Both the position numbers and the translations under genes were made by a program. A stretch of 28,911 nt of DNA from Treponema sp. UBA6988. GTDB lineage: Bacteria; Spirochaetota; Spirochaetia; Treponematales; Treponemataceae. The first letter of the stretch is position 1. Every line of letters begins with the position of its first letter. Shown here in pieces: positions 20,901-28,833 of the stretch. The stretch spans positions 1 to 28,911 of the forward strand of contig DJYC01000070.1 in the NCBI GenBank assembly GCA_002448445.1, written 5' to 3'. Under the pieces are notes generated by a model. That model was not told where the DNA came from and made no database searches. It saw only the letters and a program-made list of their open reading frames with translations.

Positions 20901-22699
20901 AGTTCCCCCACTCCTCCGTGATTCTTGCATCGCTCATATTTTTTTCATCCTCTGTAAAAAGCCAGTCAGTTGACCTGCTGCAGAAAAATCCTGTGGCAAA
21001 ACCGGCATCCGCTACCATAGCGGCTCAGTCCCTCCTTCACTCCGATCAGGAAAGGGAACTTCTTGCCTCAAAGCTTCCAGAAAAAATTGACTTTTGGACA
21101 AAGGCAGACAACGACGTTCTTGCCCAGGCACTTGTAGACCGCATGGGCAACGCAGAGCTTCTTTCGCAAATACTAATGTTCGGCTGGGCTGGAGCAGAAC
21201 CAAATGCCCTTTTGCACCAGTGGGTTACGCAGAGGGGTCTTGGCAGCGTAAAGGTCTTTGGCTGGAACACGGACAACATTCATCAGGTTGCGCGTGTAAT
21301 AAAGATGCTACAGACAGAAGCAGCGGCACGTCCCTACAAAATTCCGCTTTTTGTTGCAACGGATCAGGAAGGCGGTTGGATTCGCCACGTAAAGGGAACA
21401 ACTTCCGAAACTCCGGGCAACATGGCAATAGGCGCTTCCGGCTACCCCATGGACGCATATTATTCTTCCTATTATATCAACAAAGAAATAAGCGCGCTTG
21501 GAATCAACATGAACTTTGCCCCCTCGGTAGACCTTTACACAAACCTTGACTCTACCATAATCGGCTCCCGCTCCTTTGGTTCAGATGCAGACAAGGCAGG
21601 AATCTTTGGAGAGGCATTTTCGCAAGGTTCAATAGATGCGGGTGTAATTCCAACAGCCAAGCACTTCCCCGGCCACGGAGACACAAGTCTGGACAGCCAC
21701 GGAAAGCTTCCAGAAATTCAAATTGACTACAACACTCTTGTTTCCCGCGAGCTAAAGCCCTTTGAATACCTTATAAAGGCAAGAATTCCCGCCATAATGA
21801 GCGGACACCTCATGTTCCCCCAGATAGACAAGAACCCGGCAAGCCTTTCCAAAAAGATGCTTACAGACATCTTACGCGGAGAAATGGGCTACGACGGACT
21901 TGTAATCACCGACGACATGATGATGTACGGAGCCTGGGCATTTGCTGGAACCTTGAGCCGCGCAGTAACAATGGCAATAGAAGCAGGCAACGACATAATC
22001 CTTTCTTCTTCCACGGCGGGACTCAGCGACAGCCTCTGGACGCAGAACATAAGCAAAATGAATACGGACAAAGCCTTCCGCGCAAGGGTAAAGGACGCAG
22101 CATACAGGGTGCTTCTCGCAAAGCTGAACTATTTTAAAAGCGACAACTACGCCCCGCTCTACCCCGACGAGTCAAAAATAGACTCCCTCATTCCAGACCG
22201 CGATGGGCAAAAGTTCTTTCTTTCACAGGCATGCCGCTCAATCAGCATATACAAAAAGGGGAGCGTCTTTCCATTCAAGAACGAAGATGGCGGCAAAGTG
22301 CTAATTGCAGGCCCCTTCGTGGACTTTCTTCGGGAAGGAAAAAAACGCTACCAAGGGGCGGACACCTACTACTTTGCATACGGCCTTGCAGAGGACCAAA
22401 GCAACCTTAACGAATGGAACGCTGCCAACATTACAAGCGTTGCATCCGCATACGACACAATCATCATAAACGTATTCGACGCACACTCGGCATCAATCGC
22501 AAAGCGCCTGCGCAATTCAAGAAAGCGTGTAATAATCCTTTCCACCATGTCACCGGTTTCCATACTGAACGACTTTGACTTTGCAGACACAATCCTCTGC
22601 GGCTACAGCTGGTCATCATACTCCTACCAGGCAATATTCGGTGCCCTTAGGGGAGACTTTGTACCGCAGGGAATAATTCCACTGGAGATAGGCGAATGA
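20897..22699 (+). CDS. Exported glycoside hydrolase family 3, beta-N-acetylhexosaminidase-like
   Basis: A 600-residue protein with a signal peptide (residues 1-22, ending SSVKSQS). The N-terminal GH3 domain (about 75-410) shows FVATDQEGGWIRHVKG (152-167), NFAPSVDLY, GSRSFGSD, AKHFPGHGDTSLDSHGKLPE (254-273) with the His/Asp pair typical of NagZ-type enzymes, IPAIMSGHLMFP, and GLVITDDMMMYGA containing the nucleophile Asp (about 339). The C-terminal part (about 430-600) resembles the GH3 C domain (SISIYKKGSVFPF, VIILSTMSPV). The likely activity is removal of N-acetylglucosamine from peptidoglycan fragments or chitin-type sugars in the periplasm. Coupling to trxB (4-base overlap) and to the next gene (4-base overlap) is unusual company and may be simple operon packing. 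Confidence 0.88.
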   Translation: MKFPHSSVILASLIFFSSSVKSQSVDLLQKNPVAKPASATIAAQSLLHSDQERELLASKLPEKIDFWTKADNDVLAQALVDRMGNAELLSQILMFGWAGAEPNALLHQWVTQRGLGSVKVFGWNTDNIHQVARVIKMLQTEAAARPYKIPLFVATDQEGGWIRHVKGTTSETPGNMAIGASGYPMDAYYSSYYINKEISALGINMNFAPSVDLYTNLDSTIIGSRSFGSDADKAGIFGEAFSQGSIDAGVIPTAKHFPGHGDTSLDSHGKLPEIQIDYNTLVSRELKPFEYLIKARIPAIMSGHLMFPQIDKNPASLSKKMLTDILRGEMGYDGLVITDDMMMYGAWAFAGTLSRAVTMAIEAGNDIILSSSTAGLSDSLWTQNISKMNTDKAFRARVKDAAYRVLLAKLNYFKSDNYAPLYPDESKIDSLIPDRDGQKFFLSQACRSISIYKKGSVFPFKNEDGGKVLIAGPFVDFLREGKKRYQGADTYYFAYGLAEDQSNLNEWNAANITSVASAYDTIIINVFDAHSASIAKRLRNSRKRVIILSTMSPVSILNDFDFADTILCGYSWSSYSYQAIFGALRGDFVPQGIIPLEIGE

Positions 22700-23274
22700 G
22701 CAGAATAGAGGAAAACTTTGCGGAAAAAGATTCAGAAAAAATACGGCAGGAAGTTGAAGAGCGCTTTTTTAGGTTGAACAAGGCCTTTATCTGGACTCCC
22801 ATGAACACGGAAAAAATCAAGAACCTGATTCTGGAAATAAACAGGAAGATGAACAGCCTTTACGACAAAGTGCAGATTCTAAAGCAGGATTTTGATTCCG
22901 GTGCCGAAAAGGGAATTGAACTTTACAAGGACTATATAATAGAAGGATCCCTTTTGTACGAGCCGCACCAAGACCTTAGCGACGTAACGCCGGAACAAAT
23001 GCAATATCTTTCTGAATACGGAATAAAGGGACAGAGGAACATCTACGCTTCCCACCAGAAAATTGAAGACCGTGCCAACCAGCTCTTTTTGGGAAAGGAC
23101 GTAAACTGGAACACGGACATTTTTGACCGCCCCGAATTTAAGCACATACCAGTCTGCTACTATGTGAATTCCGTCTTTTTCCAGAGCAAGACTTATTCCT
23201 TGCAAGACATGCTTTACATGGAAAATGATGAATTCAAATACCACATTGAAGTCTACTTTGACCCCGAATCCTGA
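22696..23274 (+). CDS. Conserved-looking protein of unknown function
   Basis: A 192-residue cytoplasmic protein, no signal peptide or membrane segment. The first 75 residues are strongly helical and charged (MSRIEENFAEKDSEKIRQEVEERF, then EKIKNLILEINRKMNSLYDKVQILKQ), probably a coiled coil. The second half is mixed (LLYEPHQDLSDVTPEQMQYLSEYG, RPEFKHIPVCYYVNSVFFQSKTYSLQDML). I recognise no domain. It overlaps the GH3 stop by four bases (ATGA) and, at its own end, overlaps the convergent TraB gene by 22 bases because that gene is extended by repeat DNA. Confidence 0.75.
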   Translation: MSRIEENFAEKDSEKIRQEVEERFFRLNKAFIWTPMNTEKIKNLILEINRKMNSLYDKVQILKQDFDSGAEKGIELYKDYIIEGSLLYEPHQDLSDVTPEQMQYLSEYGIKGQRNIYASHQKIEDRANQLFLGKDVNWNTDIFDRPEFKHIPVCYYVNSVFFQSKTYSLQDMLYMENDEFKYHIEVYFDPES

Positions 23275-24305
23275 AGCAGTTCTTGTGAACCCGCAGCGCA
23301 GCTTCCAGCGGCCTGTCGAACCACGGTTGGTGAGCTTAGTCGAACCACGGTTGGTGAGCTACGTCGAACCACGGTTGGTGAGACCTGTCGAACAAGCCCC
23401 CACTCCTCAAGGTATGCAAAGACGGATTTTTCTCCAACCCAGTGGGCTGCCCCTGCATACACAAAAGTAGTTCCGCCCATTTCAATATAAGACTGAATTC
23501 TTTTTGCCCACTTTTCGTTGCGCTCGTCTTCACTTGTAAGCTCTTCCAGTTTTTTGGGGTCTCCGGAAAGGTATGCTTCGTAAAGGTTCTTTGCAGCAGA
23601 GTTCATTTCTTCCTTGAATTTTTGCGCGTCTATTCCATCAAGAATTTCCTTTAGCTGGACAAGCTGCTCATCGTAGGTTCCACAGCTTATGGAATCCAGC
23701 TGCTCCTGCAAAGTTTCAAGGCCAAGGATTTCCCTGTTTTCTTCCTTTGCAAACTTGGCAAAATATTCGTCCAGCGAAAAATCTGCCGAAAGTTCCGACT
23801 GGGCTTGGGGGGAAGAACAAAGGGCAAGTATCATGCACCAGGGTTCAAGAAGGGTAAGAAAATCAATTGTTTCCTGGTCCAGTATAAGGCGGAGTTTTTC
23901 CTTCTCCTCTGCGCTAAGATTTTTTGTAACAACCCGCCCCTCTGCCTTGGAAAAACTGTGGGTGGTTCTTTCCCTTAGCTCATCAGAAAATTTTTCCAAG
24001 TCGGAAGCGCTAAGCTCTGCAACTATTCTGTCCGAAGCACGGAATGCCTTTAGAACCCTTTTTTCCAGAGGGTAAAGCCTTTCGTCCCCAACGTGAATTG
24101 TGCCCTGAATGTATACGGTAAATTTCTTTCCCTGGGAATTGTAGCCCCGGATTCTCCAGAGCATTCTTTCCTCTTCTTTTTCTAGCAGGGGAGTATCGTA
24201 TCCAAAAAGACGTGAGGCTGCCTCCGAAAGAGAAACGCATGACGTTGCCGCAAAAAGAACTGCCAGTAAGCCAAGCAGGACTGCGAGCCTAAGCCTAACA
24301 CTCAC
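23253..24305 (-). CDS. TraB/GumN-family lipoprotein with a repeat-derived C-terminal tail
   Basis: A 350-residue protein with lipobox TSC (C23, VLFAATSCVSLS). TraB/GumN (PF01963) features: YIQGTIHVGDERLYPLEKRVLKAF (about 65-88), IVAELSASDLEKF, and a C-terminal GGTTFVYAGAAHWVGEKSVFAYLEEWGL. The two GxxH motifs (GTIH and GAAH) are the presumed metal-binding or catalytic sites of this poorly characterised, Tiki-like protease fold. The natural end should be near EEWGL, where the neighbouring paralogue stops. Here the frame continues 40-odd residues through three copies of SPTVVRxx and a low-complexity tail, encoded by the 24-base repeat at 23315-23386. Start ATG 24303-24305 overlaps the upstream paralogue by four bases. 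Confidence 0.85.
   Translation of the reverse strand: MSVRLRLAVLLGLLAVLFAATSCVSLSEAASRLFGYDTPLLEKEEERMLWRIRGYNSQGKKFTVYIQGTIHVGDERLYPLEKRVLKAFRASDRIVAELSASDLEKFSDELRERTTHSFSKAEGRVVTKNLSAEEKEKLRLILDQETIDFLTLLEPWCMILALCSSPQAQSELSADFSLDEYFAKFAKEENREILGLETLQEQLDSISCGTYDEQLVQLKEILDGIDAQKFKEEMNSAAKNLYEAYLSGDPKKLEELTSEDERNEKWAKRIQSYIEMGGTTFVYAGAAHWVGEKSVFAYLEEWGLVRQVSPTVVRRSSPTVVRLSSPTVVRQAAGSCAAGSQELLQDSGSK
23315..23390 (-). repeat. Three exact-length 24-base palindromic repeats inside a coding end
   Basis: Units at 23315-23338, 23339-23362 and 23363-23386, then a partial GTCGAAC. Each contains the 10-base palindrome AACCACGGTT followed by GGTGAG. The first 20 bases of all three are identical. The 24-base period is a multiple of three, so the TraB frame stays open and encodes an 8-residue repeat. 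Confidence 0.92.
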
Positions 24306-25282
24306 TCGATTGTGCCCTGTTTGCGCAGGTAGTCAAAGACGGAATTCTTTCCAACCCAGTGGGCTGCTCCAGCATAGATGAATGTGCTTCCGCCATTTTC
24401 CAAAAATTCCTTTATGTCTTTTGCCCAGTCTTCGTTGCGCTTGTCGTAGACCAGCTTTTTGTATTCCTCACCAAAGTCCCCGTATTCCGCGATGTCGCTT
24501 TCATTTGAAGCATCCGAGATGGAGGCTAGCTTTTCAACGTCACCTGCAAGATAGGCATCGTAAAGGGCCTTGAGTTCCACCCGTGTTTCTTCCTTTGACT
24601 TTTCGTCGGAACATTCCTTTATAGAAGATTTTAGTATGGTAAGCTGCTGTTCGTAAGTTCCAAAGGTAAGTATGTCAATCTGAACCTGAATGTCGTCCAG
24701 GCCCACGACTTTGCGCGCGGCATCATTGGCAAACTTTAGAAAGTAGTTGTCAACAGAATATTCATAAGTAAGTTCAGTCGTCTCCTGAATTGTCTTTTCC
24801 AACAGTGTCAGGGCTGCAACCCAAGGCTCCGCTCCGTCAATCATGGCAAAGGCCTGTGGGCTTCCCAAGAGGGAATTCATTGTCTCTATTTCTTCCGGGC
24901 TAAGGCAGGCGCTGACTTTTTTCCCGCCCGCTTTTAAAAAGCTTTCCTGAACAAGGCGCATGGCATAAAACTGCATGTTTTGCATGTCGTCTTTTGAAAG
25001 TTCCCCTGCTATACGGTCTGCATTGTTAAAGGCATCGAGTACTTCCTTGTCCAAGGGATAGAGTTCTTTGGAGCCAACGTGAATCGTTCCCTGAATGTAT
25101 ACAAAGGAAGGATTTCCATTTTTGTCCACACCGCTAATCTTCCAGAAAAAGCGGGGCTTTTCTTTGCTAAGGCTTGCCTTTTTTGCGGAAGCACTTTCTT
25201 TTGCAAAAGAATTTGTGCATAAAACAAATGCCGCGGCAAAAAGGATGAATAAGGATTTGCAAAACTTTTTTCTTATAAACAT
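24302..25282 (-). CDS. TraB/GumN-family protein (tandem paralogue)
   Basis: 326 residues from the ATG at 25280-25282, which has GGAG six bases upstream; an in-frame ATG 12 bases earlier is less well placed. Residues 1-27 are an export signal (MFIRKKFCKSLFILFAAAFVLCTNSFA). Family motifs: FVYIQGTIHVGSKELYPLDKEVLDAF, IAGELSKDDM, AEPWVAALTLLEKT, VVGLDDIQVQIDIL and GGSTFIYAGAAHWVGKNSVFDYLRKQGTIE, where the protein ends. It has the same plan as the downstream gene, so the pair arose by duplication and is co-transcribed (4-base overlap). Cellular role: not established; the family fold is metallohydrolase-like. Confidence 0.87.
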   Translation of the reverse strand: MFIRKKFCKSLFILFAAAFVLCTNSFAKESASAKKASLSKEKPRFFWKISGVDKNGNPSFVYIQGTIHVGSKELYPLDKEVLDAFNNADRIAGELSKDDMQNMQFYAMRLVQESFLKAGGKKVSACLSPEEIETMNSLLGSPQAFAMIDGAEPWVAALTLLEKTIQETTELTYEYSVDNYFLKFANDAARKVVGLDDIQVQIDILTFGTYEQQLTILKSSIKECSDEKSKEETRVELKALYDAYLAGDVEKLASISDASNESDIAEYGDFGEEYKKLVYDKRNEDWAKDIKEFLENGGSTFIYAGAAHWVGKNSVFDYLRKQGTIE

Positions 25283-25334
25283 ACTCTTCTCCATATAAAT
25301 TCCAAACAGTTTACAATTTTATTATCAAAAGCAA

Positions 25335-25463
25335 CCTACGCCGCCATGGAGGGGCGCACGAAGTGCGTTGCCGTAGGCAATGGAGCCGAAAGGCGAAACC
25401 CCGGAACGGCGGTGACGCAAAGTGACTGACGGTCGAGTTAGCCAAAAAACAAGCTGGTAGAGC
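25335..25463 (+). repeat. Dispersed structured element, copy B
   Basis: It begins CCTACGCCGCCATGGAG and ends TCGAGTTAGCC, then AGCTGGTAGAGC, matching copy A at both ends. Inside: outer arms CCTACG (25335-25340) and CGTAGG (25372-25377) around a hairpin CGCAC/GTGCG with loop GAA (25355-25367), then GCC-GAAA-GGC. The direct repeat ATGGAG occurs at 25346 and about 25380. It lies between the TraB pair and lysA. Confidence 0.75.
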
Positions 25464-25518
25464 CAAAAGCCTACCGTCCAAATAAAAAAGGCTACCCAAA
25501 TAAAAACTACCCTAAATA

Positions 25519-25547
25519 TTGTAAAAATTCAATAGAAATGGCATAAT
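25519..25547 (+). promoter_or_regulatory. lysA promoter abutting the start codon
   Basis: TTGTAA (25519-25524), 17-base spacer, CATAAT (25542-25547). The expected +1, seven bases after the -10, is the A of the ATG at 25554. The ATG at 25548 would fall upstream of +1. Confidence 0.6.
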
Positions 25548-25553
25548 ATGCGC

Positions 25554-26822
25554 ATGAATAAATTTCCATTGAACAAAGAACAACTCAAGGAGCTTGTAAA
25601 AAAATATCCCACGCCATTTTACCTTTATGATGAAAAAGGCATTGTAGAAAACATCCGCTACTTTAAAAAGGCATTTTCTATCTTCCCAAAATTCCGCGAA
25701 TTCTTTGCGGTTAAGGCTTGCCCCAATCCCTACATCATGCGCATTCTGGAAAAAGAAGGATGTGGTGCAGACTGTTCAAGTCTTCCAGAACTTATTCTTG
25801 CCCAAAAGAGCGGCATGACCGGCCACATGGTAATGTTCACAAGCAACGACACTCCGGCAGAGGAATTCATTCTTGCGGCAAAACAGGGTAACATCATAAA
25901 CTTTGACGACATAACCCACGTTGAATTTGTGCGCAATGCCCTTGGCGGAACTCTTCCAGACACGGTATGCTTCCGCTACAACCCGGGCTCAGAAAAGCAC
26001 GGCGGAAATTCAATAATCGGTAAGCCGGAAGAAGCAAAGTACGGACTTACAAAAGAACAGATGATTGAAGGCTACAAGCTTTGCAAAAAGTACGGTGTAA
26101 AGCACTTTGGCCTGCACACCATGGTTGCATCCAACGAGCTGAACCCGGACTTCTTTGCAGACACAGCCCGCATTGTCTTTGACATGGTTCTCCTTGTCCA
26201 GAAGGAAGTTGGCGTTAACATAGAATTTGTAGACCTTGGCGGTGGCGTTGGTATTCCCTACAAGCCTGAGCAGAAGAAGGTTGACCTTGAATACGTTGCA
26301 AAAGAAATAAGGAAGCTCTACGACCAGATGATTGTTCCCGCAGGACTTGATCCCATGGGCATTAGCTTTGAGTGTGGAAGACCAATCACTGGCCCCTACG
26401 GCTGGCTTGTAACTACTGCGATTCACGAAAAGCACATCTACCGAGATTATATTGGTTGCGATGCCTGCATGGCAGACCTTATGAGGCCCGGTATGTACGG
26501 AGCATGGCACGGAATAACGGTAAGCGGAAAAGAAGACGCTCCGGCTGACCACGTTTACGACGTTACGGGAAGCCTCTGCGAAAACTGCGACAAGTTTGCA
26601 GTGCAGCGTTCACTTCCAAAGATAGACAAGGGAGATTTGCTCATCATCCACGATGCGGGTGCCCACGGAAGAAGCATGGGATTCAACTACAACGGAAAAC
26701 TCCGCGCAGGTGAACTCTTGCTTAGGAGCGACGGTTCCGTAATGCAGATCCGCAGAAGGGAAACGGTGGAAGACTACTTTGCAACTCTTGACTTTGCAGG
26801 ACTTGACTCCTTCAAGGCATAA
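25554..26822 (+). CDS. lysA: Diaminopimelate decarboxylase (PLP, fold type III)
   Basis: 422 residues from the second of two close ATGs (25548 and 25554), chosen because the promoter predicts transcription starting there; the difference is two residues. The PLP lysine is in EFFAVKACPNP (K54). Further motifs are CGADCSSLPELILA, FTSNDTPAEEF, FRYNPG, FGLHTMVASNE (in place of the usual HIGS), VDLGGGVGIPYKPEQ, FECGRPITGPYGWLVTTAIHEKH, VTGSLCENCDKFA and DAGAHGRSMGFNYNGKLR. It converts meso-diaminopimelate to lysine and CO2. It belongs to the variant LysA-like group with HxxxAS rather than HxGS, so another amino-acid decarboxylase activity is possible but less likely. The next gene follows after 26 bases, probably in the same transcript. 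Confidence 0.85.
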   Translation: MNKFPLNKEQLKELVKKYPTPFYLYDEKGIVENIRYFKKAFSIFPKFREFFAVKACPNPYIMRILEKEGCGADCSSLPELILAQKSGMTGHMVMFTSNDTPAEEFILAAKQGNIINFDDITHVEFVRNALGGTLPDTVCFRYNPGSEKHGGNSIIGKPEEAKYGLTKEQMIEGYKLCKKYGVKHFGLHTMVASNELNPDFFADTARIVFDMVLLVQKEVGVNIEFVDLGGGVGIPYKPEQKKVDLEYVAKEIRKLYDQMIVPAGLDPMGISFECGRPITGPYGWLVTTAIHEKHIYRDYIGCDACMADLMRPGMYGAWHGITVSGKEDAPADHVYDVTGSLCENCDKFAVQRSLPKIDKGDLLIIHDAGAHGRSMGFNYNGKLRAGELLLRSDGSVMQIRRRETVEDYFATLDFAGLDSFKA

Positions 26823-26848
26823 GAAATTTTAAGGCACAAGGAACTTTT

Positions 26849-28609
26849 ATGAAGACCCTAAAGAAATTGATTTTTGCCGACATAGTTCTTTCTATAATAT
26901 ATGCGGCTTTATGCTTTCCCATGCAGGCAGACATAAGCGCAGTGGCTTTTCCGCTTTCTGTAATAACGGCAGCCCTGGTCTACTTTGCGGGAGCCTACCT
27001 TCTCTTAAGAAAGAATTCAATAAAGCACATAACATTTGTGCGCAAAGTTTTTGAATACCAGACACTGCTTGAAATGCTAAGCTTTATTCTGGGAAGGTCG
27101 GGAAAAACGGAACATCCGTTTGCTTTCGACCTTGTCTGCATACTGCTTTGGATTGCAATAACAGTTATTTCCGGAATAGTTGTCTACCACTATTTGAACC
27201 CCAAGCGTATTTTCTCGCTGAACGAAAAGTGGAAGGAAGAAAGCAAACTCTATCCGCCAAAAACATACACGGGGCTTTCCTACGCAGCGCTCCAGCTTGT
27301 TGAATGGATAGACGCAATCGTATACTGCCTCTTTGCAGTCTTTATCCTTAACATTTTTATTTTCCAGCTTTACGTTATACCGTCGGAGTCAATGGTACCA
27401 ACCTTTCTCATTAAGGACAGGGTATTTGTTTTTAAAACGGTTGCAGGGCCAAAGTTTCCCCTTAGCAAAGTGGGCATTCCCTACATCAACCGCTACAAGA
27501 GGGGAAACGTAATAGTACTGCGCAACCCCCACTACAAAAGCGACCACGCATCGGAAGTAAAAAAAATCATCTCCGACTACGTTTCCATGATTACGCTTAA
27601 CCACGTAATTCTTGACCGCGACGAAAACGGTGAGCAAAAGGCAGACCCGCTGGTAAAGCGCATTGTTGGGCTTCCAGGCGAACAGCTTCTTATGCAGGAC
27701 GGGCACCTCTATGTGCGCACAAAGCAAAGCGGCCCCAACGGACAGTTCACACTTTGCCAAGATGAAGAAAAATGGGCAATGTGGAACCTTAATTCCCTGG
27801 ATGCAGCTGCAAAGAAAAAAGTGCGGGACTTTCCACTTTCTGCAGACGACTGGCTGGACGTTCAAAAGCTGGAAGAAGAAAGGCGTGCATTGGACTTGGC
27901 AAAAGCGGCAGATGAATGCAAGCTTCTTGCCCTTACCTTTGAAAAAGTTGCAAAGGGTGACGACGCAAGCGAAAGTGAAATAGCGGAAATGTTTTCGCAG
28001 GAAGACTTGTTTGAATACAACTTCTTTAGCAACATCAGTATGAACGCAATAAAACTTTTGCAGGAAGCTGGCGGTGCCCAGTGGTTCACAAGATTCATGA
28101 CCGGATGGACAGACTACGGCAAGTACGTAAAGCAAGGGCTTGTTGGCGGAGACCTCTATTCAGACGCAAACTTCCGCCTTAACGTAATGATAAAACTTGA
28201 GTGCGGAAAAATAATCACAAGGATTGCAAACCTTGTTGCAGACGGAGTTTCCGCATCCGAATGGAGCAGCGACGACGTTATAGCAAAGCACATGGCCTAC
28301 GCTCAAAAACTGAACGCCTACCTTGCACGCCTTGACCAGCGCAACATGCCTGTCTTCCCCGCAAACAAAAGCGACGGCAGCCCAAGCTACATACCGGAAA
28401 ACTGCTACTTTATGATGGGAGACAACCGCTACAATTCTCTGGACATGCGCCACAGCTACGACTACAAGCTAATCCCCATCACAAAGTTCGACGAGCTTTC
28501 CATCACCTACTACAGCAACATGGAGCCCCAGTTCGTCAACCGGTCAAAAATCCTAGGCCGCGCAAGCCTCCGCATTTGGCCGCTGAACAGGTTCGGGCTT
28601 ATAAAGTAA
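26849..28609 (+). CDS. lepB: Signal peptidase I with a large insertion
   Basis: 586 residues, roughly twice the usual size. Hydrophobic segments at about 8-25, 32-53 and 95-115 precede the standard anchor helix (about 157-176). The catalytic core is intact: nucleophile S181 in IPSESMVPTFL, general-base K270 in PLVKRIVGLPGE, and box E at MMGDNRYNSLDMRHS (522-536). Between the Lys box and box E lies an insertion of about 220 residues (292-515), mostly helical and charged (LEEERRALDLAKAADECKLLALTFEKVAKGD; later SMNAIKLLQEAGGAQWFTRFMTG). The enzyme removes signal peptides at the periplasmic face. AAGGAA lies about seven bases before the ATG. Confidence 0.9.
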   Translation: MKTLKKLIFADIVLSIIYAALCFPMQADISAVAFPLSVITAALVYFAGAYLLLRKNSIKHITFVRKVFEYQTLLEMLSFILGRSGKTEHPFAFDLVCILLWIAITVISGIVVYHYLNPKRIFSLNEKWKEESKLYPPKTYTGLSYAALQLVEWIDAIVYCLFAVFILNIFIFQLYVIPSESMVPTFLIKDRVFVFKTVAGPKFPLSKVGIPYINRYKRGNVIVLRNPHYKSDHASEVKKIISDYVSMITLNHVILDRDENGEQKADPLVKRIVGLPGEQLLMQDGHLYVRTKQSGPNGQFTLCQDEEKWAMWNLNSLDAAAKKKVRDFPLSADDWLDVQKLEEERRALDLAKAADECKLLALTFEKVAKGDDASESEIAEMFSQEDLFEYNFFSNISMNAIKLLQEAGGAQWFTRFMTGWTDYGKYVKQGLVGGDLYSDANFRLNVMIKLECGKIITRIANLVADGVSASEWSSDDVIAKHMAYAQKLNAYLARLDQRNMPVFPANKSDGSPSYIPENCYFMMGDNRYNSLDMRHSYDYKLIPITKFDELSITYYSNMEPQFVNRSKILGRASLRIWPLNRFGLIK

Positions 28610-28633
28610 AAATATTTGATTTTATTCTTTTGG

Positions 28634-28794
28634 GCAGCAGCCTTTTCTTCCACTGTCCCTTCGGGAGATAATCCTGCAAGGGGCTTTCCGGGGTTCCGGC
28701 TCCCGCCTCCATTGCCATTGTGAGCGCCGTCCCTTCGACAGGCTCAGGGGACGTCTCTCACAATGGCAACTAACGCCCCTCCAATCCCTGCTGC
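28634..28794. repeat. Three-tier nested palindrome after lepB
   Basis: Outer arms GCAGCAG (28634-28640) and CTGCTGC (28788-28794). Middle arms AGGGGC (28679-28684) and GCCCCT (28775-28780). A perfect 13-base inner pair, TTGCCATTGTGAG (28712-28724) and CTCACAATGGCAA (28757-28769), encloses GTCCC/GGGAC and the core TTCGACAGGCTC (28734-28745). This region has no gene. It may double as the lepB terminator, but there is no T-run. Confidence 0.75.
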
Positions 28795-28806
28795 TAGGCC
28801 ACCGCT

Positions 28807-28830
28807 AAAAAAAATCAGCTTACAGATTTT
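28807..28830 (-). terminator. Possible terminator of a leftward gene entering from the right edge
   Basis: Minus strand: AAAATC (28825-28830), 8-base loop, GATTTT (28811-28816), and four more T. The stem is A/T-rich and weak, but position and T-run fit a gene ending at 28834-28843. Confidence 0.45.
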
Positions 28831-28833
28831 ATT

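Noticed and set aside
25335..25463. A tRNA or known riboswitch in the structured element before lysA
   Set aside because: No tRNA acceptor/T-arm pattern (GTTCRA in the right place) and no lysine-riboswitch core. The same ends occur at 15674-15808, away from lysine genes.
27389..28135. 248-residue minus-strand frame inside lepB
   Set aside because: Antisense shadow: Cys/Val/Phe-rich with no motifs, while lepB on the other strand has all catalytic boxes.
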